Source: Butyrivibrio sp. XPD2006 (GTDB lineage: Bacteria > Bacillota > Clostridia > Lachnospirales > Lachnospiraceae). Taken from it: 49,625 bases of DNA. This document shows, piece after piece, positions 43,127-49,625 of the stretch (positions within the stretch are counted from its first letter, which is position 1; each line of letters starts with the position of its first letter). The translations under genes were made by a program, and so were the position numbers. Below the pieces are notes generated by a model, which was given only the letters and a program-made list of their open reading frames with translations, was not told the origin of the DNA and did not search any database. The stretch lies in contig NZ_ATVT01000021.1 of the NCBI RefSeq assembly GCF_000420865.1, forward strand, positions 1 through 49,625. Direction: 5' to 3'.

Positions 43127-44549
43127 TATCTTCTCTGCAGGCACAAATGCCAATACCTATGACCAGCATAAGGTAAGGCGTCGATGTGACCGCCTGGAAT
43201 GAAACAATTGAATTAAGAAAATATGCTATTACAGGGAGTGCGCAGATTGTTGCTGCGCGCTCCTTTTTGTTTTTGAAAAAAGTGCACAGAACAGTACTTA
43301 TAAAGAAGAGATAGGTGACAACTCCCAGAAGGCCTCTCTCTATAAGCATGGTAAGAAGCTCGCAATGTGCGTTGGTAAGCACATTACCCGGGAAAGTATT
43401 CAGCAGTGAATCTGCTATTTCAGGAACGGAATACGCATAAGTATAAAAACCGTCCTGTCCCACACCCACGATCTTGCGCCAGGGCGAAAGAGTCCTGAAC
43501 ATATCAGCGCTGATGCTCCAGATAAGACCTCTACCGTTACCAAAGTTATAGCTGAAATTTGAGTAAAGCCAGTATCCTGCTGCCAGGATTCCGACAAAGA
43601 GCGCAACAATCAGTATCTCAGTATAGAGCTTTCCTCTCCACTTTGCGCTTATTTCCTCAAAAAGCCTTGACAGTCTGTACAGAAAAAAAGCTGCCGCCAT
43701 AAGTATCAGCCCTTTGAACCCGCCGCAGAAGCTGACAAGCAGGTTACTCTGATAATTGTACAGACTACCAAAGAAAAGCATCAGTATATCCACGATCTCC
43801 ATGGAAAGTCCCAGTATAAAAAACTGGACCGTCATCTTCAAAAAGCCCTTTCTGCTGCCAAGACTTCTAAGCATCAGCACAACAAACGCCCCAATGAGAA
43901 CCAGTGCTCCACTCTCACTCCCCTGCGTAAATGTTGCCACAAGTCCCAGGACCTCATACAAAGCCAGCAGGAAGAAGGTCCGGGAAAAGAGCTTTTCCGT
44001 GTAGCAAAGTCCTATCCCCAAAGGCACAAATACCGAAAGAAAGCCCACATACCAGTTGACGTTACCTATGGTGGCTACAAATGAATTGTTCTGATTGGCG
44101 ATCTGAACCGGATAAATCCTGAATCTCCCGAGTATCCCAAGAACGAATTCAAGGGTGGGAGTTATAAGAAGTGCTGCGATCATATACTTGGAAAAGCGCT
44201 CCGAAAAAGAGAGCACAAGTATGAAAAACAGCATGAGAAATACAGTCAGAAAGCCTCCTCTCCAGCCCTCAAGGCCAAAGAAAGAAACTGTTTTATTAAT
44301 AGAGAATAAGAAGCTTAAGACATTTGAAAATAAAAAGGCAAAGGCAGCGTAAGTAACAAAGCTTTCTTTTATGACTCCGTCAAAGAGTCTTTTGTTCTCA
44401 AATAATATTAGTAAAAGCGCAAATACTGAGCTTACGCCAAGGTACAAAACGCCCTTGCTCTCCCCCAGCATGTAGTAGCCTTCCTTCATATAAAGAGGGA
44501 GGATGGTGCACATTATTATCAGATAACCCCGGGTCAAGTATTTTCGCAA
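43119..44549 (-). CDS. O-antigen ligase-like (Wzy/WaaL-type) membrane protein
   Basis: 476 aa with about twelve membrane helices and a large external loop near residues 325-400 (RGLIWSISADMFRTLSPWRKIVGVGQDGF ... NAHCELLTMLIERGLLGV), the hallmark of O-antigen ligases and polymerases, with conserved arginine and histidine. In a Gram-positive host it more likely polymerises or attaches a wall polysaccharide. It starts with TTG at 44549 (AGGAGA, 9 nt) and overlaps rluA-type by 16 nt. Confidence 0.85.
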   Translation of the reverse strand: MRKYLTRGYLIIMCTILPLYMKEGYYMLGESKGVLYLGVSSVFALLLILFENKRLFDGVIKESFVTYAAFAFLFSNVLSFLFSINKTVSFFGLEGWRGGFLTVFLMLFFILVLSFSERFSKYMIAALLITPTLEFVLGILGRFRIYPVQIANQNNSFVATIGNVNWYVGFLSVFVPLGIGLCYTEKLFSRTFFLLALYEVLGLVATFTQGSESGALVLIGAFVVLMLRSLGSRKGFLKMTVQFFILGLSMEIVDILMLFFGSLYNYQSNLLVSFCGGFKGLILMAAAFFLYRLSRLFEEISAKWRGKLYTEILIVALFVGILAAGYWLYSNFSYNFGNGRGLIWSISADMFRTLSPWRKIVGVGQDGFYTYAYSVPEIADSLLNTFPGNVLTNAHCELLTMLIERGLLGVVTYLFFISTVLCTFFKNKKERAATICALPVIAYFLNSIVSFQAVTSTPYLMLVIGIGICACREDIT

Positions 44550-45277
44550 TGTAGTAATTCTCCTATGGCAGCATTCTTTGGTGTTATCTCAAACTCCACT
44601 TTCTTTTTGGTGGAAGGGTGTTTAAAGACATACTTATAAGCCACAAGGCAGACATCTTTTATTCCCGCCTTCATGGTATATTCTCTGCTCTTTTCATTCC
44701 CGTACTTGTCATCACCAAGAACAGGATAGCCTCTGCTCCCCAGCTGAACCCTTATCTGGTGAAAGCGCCCTGTAAGAAGATGTATTCGCAAAAGAGCCGT
44801 TTCATCTTTTGTAGCTATCACCTCATATTCAAGCTCAGCCTTCTTGGGCTCTCCGCCTATTGTTTCCACCTTATCATCTGTTGCAATATCAGCAAGACCA
44901 TTGTCCGCCCGTCTTATAAGGTAATCCGTCAGATGCCCTTTCTTTTCATAGGGAATGCCATAGCAAAGGGCATAGTAATACTTATCGGTCCTGTGCTCTT
45001 TTATCTGCTGCGCCAGATCGGAAGCCGCCTTTTTTGTTTTGGCCAGCACAATAACACCCTCAACAGGCTGATCCAGTCTGTTCACAGTAGCAACATAGGG
45101 CGGCAAATTTCTTTGCCGCCCTTTGGTATTCATCCTATCTCTGCGAGCAAGATAGTTTCTTGCTGCGCTTACAAGGTCCATCCTTCCTGCCCTGGCGCCT
45201 TCCGTTGCCATACCTGCCATCTTGTGGCATACAAGAAGATCCTCGTCTTCATAAAGATAATCTATGCTGCTTGTCAT
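44534..45277 (-). CDS. RluA-family pseudouridine synthase
   Basis: 247 aa. The catalytic aspartate is in VNRLDQPVEGVIVLAKTKKAA, and LLTGRFHQIRVQLGSRGYPVLGDDKYG is characteristic of RluA/RluD. No N-terminal S4 RNA-binding domain is present. It isomerises uridine in rRNA or tRNA. It is encoded 3 nt after the response regulator gene and probably in the same transcript. Confidence 0.92.
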   Translation of the reverse strand: MTSSIDYLYEDEDLLVCHKMAGMATEGARAGRMDLVSAARNYLARRDRMNTKGRQRNLPPYVATVNRLDQPVEGVIVLAKTKKAASDLAQQIKEHRTDKYYYALCYGIPYEKKGHLTDYLIRRADNGLADIATDDKVETIGGEPKKAELEYEVIATKDETALLRIHLLTGRFHQIRVQLGSRGYPVLGDDKYGNEKSREYTMKAGIKDVCLVAYKYVFKHPSTKKKVEFEITPKNAAIGELLHCENT

Positions 45278-45280
45278 TCA

Positions 45281-45970
45281 TCATACCTTGAATCTGTATC
45301 CCACACCCCAGATTGTCTCAATGTACTGAGGATTGGATGTATCATATTCGATCTTCTCACGGATCTTCTTGATATGTACTGTTACGGTAGCAATATCTCC
45401 GATTGAATCCATGTTCCAGATCTTGCGGAAGAGCTCTTCCTTGGTAAATACGTGGTTAGGATTCTCAGCAAGGAATGTAAGAAGATCAAACTCCTTGGTT
45501 GTAAAGCTCTTTTCCTGATCATCTACATATACACGTCTTGCTGTCTTGTCGATCTTCAGTCCCCTGATCTCAACGAAATCGTTGTTCTCATGTCCTGAGC
45601 CGACAAGTCTTGAATATCTTGCCATGTGTGCCTTAACACGGGCAACAAGCTCTGAAGGGCTGAAAGGCTTTGTGATATAATCATCAGCTCCAAGTCCCAG
45701 TCCTCTTATCTTATCGATGTCATCCTTCTTGGCTGATACCATAAGGATCGGCACGTCTTTCTTTTCTCTGATGCGCTTGCATACTTCAAAGCCGTCCATT
45801 CCCGGAAGCATAAGATCAAGTATAACAAGATCGAAATCCTCTGCCAGTGCAGTTGCAAGTCCGGCATCACCTGTGTTCTCAATTGCTACCTCAAAATCGC
45901 TAAGCTCAAGATAATCCTTCTCAAGGTCAGCAATCGCCTCTTCATCCTCAACAATAAGTATTCTACTCAT
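45281..45970 (-). CDS. OmpR/PhoB-family response regulator
   Basis: 229 aa. The receiver has D9/E10 and phospho-acceptor D52 (VILDLMLPGMDG), and KPFSPSE with the conserved lysine. The DNA-binding domain ends TIWGVGYRFKV. It follows the kinase gene by 24 nt, an unusual kinase-first order. Targets unknown. Confidence 0.96.
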   Translation of the reverse strand: MSRILIVEDEEAIADLEKDYLELSDFEVAIENTGDAGLATALAEDFDLVILDLMLPGMDGFEVCKRIREKKDVPILMVSAKKDDIDKIRGLGLGADDYITKPFSPSELVARVKAHMARYSRLVGSGHENNDFVEIRGLKIDKTARRVYVDDQEKSFTTKEFDLLTFLAENPNHVFTKEELFRKIWNMDSIGDIATVTVHIKKIREKIEYDTSNPQYIETIWGVGYRFKV

Positions 45971-45994
45971 ACACCCTCTCTGCCTTTCTATGGA

Positions 45995-47509
45995 TTATTG
46001 TGTTTCATTAGCTACGGTTACTGTATCAGAGCTATCTGCAAACTCAACGTACTTCCTGAGCACGAAGTGCATGCAGGTACCTTCATTTTCATGGCTTGTT
46101 GCCCAGATATATCCTCCGTGGTCCTCAATGATCTTCTTGACGATTGAAAGACCGATTCCGCTTCCGCCCTGCTTGGAGTTACGGGAGGAATCCGTTCTGT
46201 AGAACCTGTCGAAGATATTGGGGATATCCTTCTGAGCTATGCCCTTTCCGTTGTCCTCTATCTCGACTCTCACAGAATCGAGCTCATCAAGGATCCTTAT
46301 ATCAATCTGTCCGGTTCCGTCATCTCTTCCGAGATACTTGACGCTGTTGCTGACTATGTTGTTGACCACTCTCTTGATCTGCTCGGCATCGGCAACGATC
46401 ATCGTATCCGGCGTAGTAAGATTGGAGTAATTAAGCTTGATGGATTTACTCTCAAGGTCAGCACCAATCTCATCTATACAATCCCCAAAATACTCGCCGA
46501 CATTTATCTTGGTGAAATTATAAGGGATTCTGTTGTTATCAATGCTCGAATACAATGTAAGTTCATTAATAAGGTTATTCATATCGTTGGCCTTGCTATT
46601 AATGATCTTAATGTATTTCTTCTGCTTATCAGGACTGTCTGCAACGCCCTCCAAAAGGCCCTGTGAGTATCCCTTGATAGCAGTGATCGGCGTCTTCAGG
46701 TCGTGGGAGATATTACTGATAAGCTCTTTGTTCTGCTTCTCCCTCTCAATCTTCTCTTCCGCGGATTCCTTAAGACGAAGTCTCATGTCCTCATAATTGC
46801 GGTACATGGCGCCAATCTCGCCCTTTTCCTTGGCATCCGTCGGCAGTACAAAATCGAAGTTTCCATCCTTAATATGTTGCATTGCAATGTTGAGCTGATT
46901 TATAGGTCTGAAGAAGCTTCGTCCCAGCCACATAGTAAGCAGCAAACTGGTCAGCAGCAATATCAGGATTATCGCAACACACATGTAGATCACTAACGAA
47001 GTAGTAAGTGCTGTTCGAATTGTAGATATAAAGTACAGACTACCTCTTTTCCCATCGGAAAACAGAAAGTCGATCTGTCTTACAAGATGCTTGGAGGAGG
47101 TATAATATATGCCCTCGATACTGTTACCATAGCCGGGAAGTTCATTGATGACCGCCTTGGCCTTGTCTCTGCTGGCAGCATAATAAAGCTCATTGCCCTT
47201 CTTGACTATGATGAATGAATATCTTGATTCCACCTGAGCATCCAGGTCCGAAAGAAATTGTTCGTTTTCCAGGATAAATGGATTAGATAACATATTGATG
47301 GCGATCTCTTTTACCAGCTCATCAGTCATCTCCGCAAACGTACCACCCGGATCGGAGATCATACCGTAGTCCAATACTGTGGAATACTGTTGCAGCTGCT
47401 GCTTATAAGCCATATAGCGGCCAAAGCCCATGAATGTACCGACGGCCAAAAGAAGAGGAATGATCACTATCGCCAAGGACGTAATTAAGAGTTTTGTACG
47501 AAATCTCAT
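45995..47509 (-). CDS. two-component sensor histidine kinase
   Basis: 504 aa. Membrane helices are at about 8-28 and 170-195, with an external sensor of ~140 residues. HAMP runs from 197 to 250 (RSFFRPINQLNIAMQHIKDG). The phospho-acceptor is H269 in SNISHDLKTPITAIKGY. The ATPase domain has N, FDRFYRTD and GGSGIGLSIVKKI. It is the first gene of the run with the regulator, the pseudouridine synthase and the ligase; the ligase suggests a cell-envelope signal (inference). Confidence 0.95.
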   Translation of the reverse strand: MRFRTKLLITSLAIVIIPLLLAVGTFMGFGRYMAYKQQLQQYSTVLDYGMISDPGGTFAEMTDELVKEIAINMLSNPFILENEQFLSDLDAQVESRYSFIIVKKGNELYYAASRDKAKAVINELPGYGNSIEGIYYTSSKHLVRQIDFLFSDGKRGSLYFISTIRTALTTSLVIYMCVAIILILLLTSLLLTMWLGRSFFRPINQLNIAMQHIKDGNFDFVLPTDAKEKGEIGAMYRNYEDMRLRLKESAEEKIEREKQNKELISNISHDLKTPITAIKGYSQGLLEGVADSPDKQKKYIKIINSKANDMNNLINELTLYSSIDNNRIPYNFTKINVGEYFGDCIDEIGADLESKSIKLNYSNLTTPDTMIVADAEQIKRVVNNIVSNSVKYLGRDDGTGQIDIRILDELDSVRVEIEDNGKGIAQKDIPNIFDRFYRTDSSRNSKQGGSGIGLSIVKKIIEDHGGYIWATSHENEGTCMHFVLRKYVEFADSSDTVTVANETQ

Positions 47510-47532
47510 TGTGTCCCCCTAAGCCATAATTA

Positions 47533-47541
47533 AGTATATCA
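47533..47541 (-). promoter_or_regulatory. extended -10 promoter of the kinase-regulator operon
   Basis: The minus strand reads TGATATACT 24 nt before the ATG; a GGGGG ribosome site follows. No convincing -35. Confidence 0.55.
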
Positions 47542-47582
47542 TATTTTGGGGCAACTTAAGATATTTTTTATAGTTCTTTTGC

Positions 47583-47611
47583 TTGATATGAGACTTTCTC
47601 CATGCTACACT
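47583..47611 (+). promoter_or_regulatory. pgi promoter
   Basis: TTGATA (47583-47588) and TACACT (47606-47611), 17-bp spacer, about 51 nt before the ATG. Confidence 0.7.
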
Positions 47612-47662
47612 TTAATGCGGATAAAAAAACGTTTTCCACACGATAATATGGAGGCTTTAATA

Positions 47663-49243
47663 ATGATCAATTGGAACAATCTTGATACCCTTGATTCCTT
47701 TAAGGAACTCTCTAATGTTTCCAGGGTTAACCTTCAGGAGGTTATGTCCGGAGAAAGCGGAGCTGACAGAGTTAAGAAGTATTCTGTACCCATGGCAGCA
47801 GGTCTTTCTTTCAACTACGCAGCAAAAGAGGTTAATGACGAAATCCTCGGCGCTCTTAAAAAGCTCGCAGAAGAGGCTCAGCTCTCAGAGAAGTTTGAGG
47901 CTCTTTACAACGGCGAAGTGATCAACACAGGTGAGAAGCGTCTTGTTCTTCACCAGCTCACCAGAGGTCAGCTCGGTGACAAGGTAGTTGCTGACGGCGT
48001 GGACAAGAGAGAATTCTACGTTAAGGAGCAGAACAGAATCGCTGAGTTTGCTAAGAAGGTTCACTCAGGCGAGATCGTAAACGAAAAGGGCGAGAAGTTC
48101 ACAACTGTTGTTCAGATTGGAATCGGTGGTTCAGACCTCGGACCAAGAGCTATGTACCTTGCTCTTGAGAACTGGGCTCACAGAACAGGCAACTTCAAGA
48201 TGGAAGCTAAGTTCATCAGCAATGTTGACCCCGATGATGCTTCAGCTGTACTGAACCAAATAGATGCTGCACATTCAATCTTTATTCTTGTATCCAAGTC
48301 AGGTACAACACTTGAGACACTCACCAACGAGTCTTTTGTTATAAATGCACTCAAGAACGCAGGTCTTGATGCTTCCAAGCACATGATCGCAGTTACATCA
48401 GAGACATCACCTCTTGCAAAGAGCGATAACTACCTTGAGGCTTTCTTCATGGATGACTTCATCGGCGGACGTTACTCATCAACATCAGGTGTTGGCGGAG
48501 CAGTTCTTTCTCTTGCATTCGGACCTGAAGTATTTGCTCAGTTCCTTGACGGCGCAGCTGAGGAAGACAAGCTTGCAGCAGGAAAAGATCCTCTTACAAA
48601 CCCTGCAATGCTCGATGCTCTTATCGGTGTATTTGAGAGAAACGTTCTCGGATACGAGAGCACAGCCGTTCTTCCTTACTCACAGGGACTCAGCCGTTTC
48701 CCTGCACATCTCCAGCAGCTTGATATGGAGTCAAACGGAAAGAGCGTTAACCGCTTCGGAGATCCTATAAACTATGTGACAGGACCTGTTATCTTCGGTG
48801 AGCCCGGCACAAACGGACAGCACTCCTTCTACCAGCTTCTTCACCAGGGAACAGACATCATTCCTCTTCAGTTCATCGGCTTTAAGAACAGCCAGCTCAG
48901 GAACGATGTAGACATCCAGGGCAGCACAAGCCAGCAGAAGCTCTGCGCTAACGTAGCAGCTCAGATCGTAGCATTTGCCTGCGGCAAGAAGGATGACAAT
49001 CTCAACAAGAACTTTAAGGGCGGACGTCCTTCAAGCATCATCATCGGCGATGAGCTTGATCCCAAGTCACTTGGAGCCCTTCTTTCACACTTCGAGAACA
49101 AGGTTATGTTCCAGGGCTTTGTATGGAACATCAACAGCTTTGATCAGGAAGGTGTACAGCTCGGTAAGGTCCTTGCCAAGAAAGTACTTGCTCATGACAC
49201 AGACGGAGCACTTGCAGAGTACAGCAAGCTTTTGAACATCTGA
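47663..49243 (+). CDS. pgi: glucose-6-phosphate isomerase
   Basis: 526 aa. It carries IGIGGSDLGPRAMYLAL, VSKSGTTLETL, GGRYSSTSGVGG and GTDIIPLQFIG, the phosphosugar-binding and catalytic stretches of bacterial Pgi. It interconverts glucose-6-phosphate and fructose-6-phosphate. The frame is open to 47546, but the ATG at 47663 is preceded by GGAGG at 8 nt and starts the family-typical MINWNNL. Codons are strongly biased (for example CTC/CTT Leu, AAG Lys), suggesting high expression. A single gene with its own promoter and terminators. Confidence 0.97.
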   Translation: MINWNNLDTLDSFKELSNVSRVNLQEVMSGESGADRVKKYSVPMAAGLSFNYAAKEVNDEILGALKKLAEEAQLSEKFEALYNGEVINTGEKRLVLHQLTRGQLGDKVVADGVDKREFYVKEQNRIAEFAKKVHSGEIVNEKGEKFTTVVQIGIGGSDLGPRAMYLALENWAHRTGNFKMEAKFISNVDPDDASAVLNQIDAAHSIFILVSKSGTTLETLTNESFVINALKNAGLDASKHMIAVTSETSPLAKSDNYLEAFFMDDFIGGRYSSTSGVGGAVLSLAFGPEVFAQFLDGAAEEDKLAAGKDPLTNPAMLDALIGVFERNVLGYESTAVLPYSQGLSRFPAHLQQLDMESNGKSVNRFGDPINYVTGPVIFGEPGTNGQHSFYQLLHQGTDIIPLQFIGFKNSQLRNDVDIQGSTSQQKLCANVAAQIVAFACGKKDDNLNKNFKGGRPSSIIIGDELDPKSLGALLSHFENKVMFQGFVWNINSFDQEGVQLGKVLAKKVLAHDTDGALAEYSKLLNI

Positions 49244-49271
49244 TGATCTTACGTAAACGAAGATAAAATTT

Positions 49272-49295
49272 AAGGGAGCTGATTTCAGCTCCCTT
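49272..49295 (+). terminator. hairpin after pgi
   Basis: AAGGGAGCTG (49272-49281) with CAGCTCCCTT (49286-49295). No T-tract follows, so it may assist the next hairpin or protect the mRNA end. Confidence 0.6.
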
Positions 49296-49311
49296 CAGAC
49301 TGTAGACAAAG

Positions 49312-49340
49312 TCCACGGCATTCGCCGTGGATTTTTCTTT
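49312..49340 (+). terminator. terminator after pgi
   Basis: TCCACGGC (49312-49319), loop ATTC, GCCGTGGA (49324-49331), then TTTTTCTTT. Confidence 0.88.
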
Positions 49341-49389
49341 GTAAAAGTGTCATGAACCCAGTATTTATCTGGGATTGAGGCACTTTTTC

Positions 49390-49398
49390 TGGTATAAT
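49390..49398 (+). promoter_or_regulatory. extended -10 promoter of the transposase
   Basis: TGGTATAAT (TG extension plus perfect -10) lies 34 nt before the ATG. The sequence in front (49346-49384) is a hairpin with CCCAG/CTGGG and AGTG/CACT, probably part of the element's left end. Confidence 0.6.
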
Positions 49399-49432
49399 AG
49401 AAGTATCAAAGTTGGGAATGGGGATTGCCTTT

Positions 49433-49625
49433 ATGATGACTTCTAATACCGAAAGAAAACGCGAACAGATGCAGTTTGTGAGCATGGATGACCTGGTTCC
49501 CCAGGACCACATGCTACGTCTTATCGATAAAGCCATTGACTGGTCATTTATATATGACCTTGTTGAAGATAAGTATTCATCCGACATGGGCAGGCCCAGC
49601 ATGGATCCTGTCACTCTCATAAAAA
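49433..49625 (+). mobile_element. IS1182-type transposase gene, N-terminal part (runs off right edge)
   Basis: An open frame of 64 codons with no stop before the right edge. The protein begins with a charged segment, then FVSMDDLVPQDHMLRLIDKA and DLVEDKYSSDMGRPSMDPVT, the conserved N-terminal (DUF772-like) part of IS1182/IS4-class transposases. The catalytic DDE residues would lie beyond the window. The ATG at 49433 follows GGGG at 9 nt; ATG at 49436 is an alternative. The left inverted repeat was not located. Confidence 0.88.

Noticed and set aside
44618..45406. 262-aa plus-strand open frame
   Set aside because: Antisense shadow of the pseudouridine synthase and response regulator genes; no promoter or ribosome site and no family resemblance.
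47546..47662. Longer N-terminus for pgi
   Set aside because: It would begin upstream of the promoter; the ATG at 47663 with GGAGG matches the family start.

Overview
This window reads as a piece of a low-to-mid GC Firmicutes chromosome. It most likely comes from the Lachnospiraceae (Butyrivibrio/Pseudobutyrivibrio type), judged from the 16S 5' end, strong sigma-A promoters with 17-bp spacers, a Gram-positive SUF operon with SufU, a clostridial-style Tad pilus cluster with DUF5702 and FHA proteins, FliS/flagellin genes, MATE and OmpR-type two-component genes, and an IS1182-type transposase at the right edge. The genus is an inference. No CRISPR array, prophage or toxin-antitoxin locus was seen.

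Layout. The left edge (1-71, minus) is the first 71 nt of a 16S rRNA gene, driven by two tandem promoters (353-381 and 241-269). A tRNA-Ser(GCT) follows with a perfect-consensus promoter. Positions 764-4310 hold a minus-strand run: flavodoxin/SCP2 protein, rhomboid protease, HIT protein and the two class I fumarase subunits. Positions 4358-13943 are a complete Tad (type IVc) pilus operon: prepilin peptidase, TadZ-like, TadA ATPase, TadB, an unusual TadC, Flp pilin, DUF5702 protein, two TadE-like pseudopilins, a second prepilin peptidase and an FHA-domain protein. Positions 14172-19001 encode a very large repeat-containing protein, flagellin and FliS, with a sigma-D-like promoter in front. Positions 19086-25776 hold glgB, a TPR plus degenerate-AAA+ protein, rsmA and tatD.

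A tRNA-Lys is followed by a striking 165-bp nested palindrome (26050-26214). The suf operon (sufC-B-D-S-U, 26231-31261, minus) has a 21-bp dyad at its promoter. On the plus strand come tRNA-Gly, a metal-exporter-like membrane protein with a perfect 21-bp dyad upstream, and a Fur-family regulator. Positions 33011-36522 (minus) are a four-gene set (small protein, DUF3810 putative metallopeptidase, two lipoproteins) behind a good sigma-D promoter. A HAD phosphatase, a MATE transporter, a two-component system, a VTC/DUF4956 pair, an unknown 161-aa protein, an O-antigen-ligase-like protein, an RluA-type pseudouridine synthase, a second two-component system, pgi and the start of an IS1182-type transposase complete the window.

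Common themes are cell-surface construction (Tad pilus, flagellin, lipoproteins, polymer ligase), Fe-S and metal handling (SUF, Fur, exporter, Fe-S fumarase) and central carbon (fumarase, GlgB, Pgi). Start codons were moved from the longest open frame wherever a ribosome-binding site or gene overlap argued for it; each entry says so.
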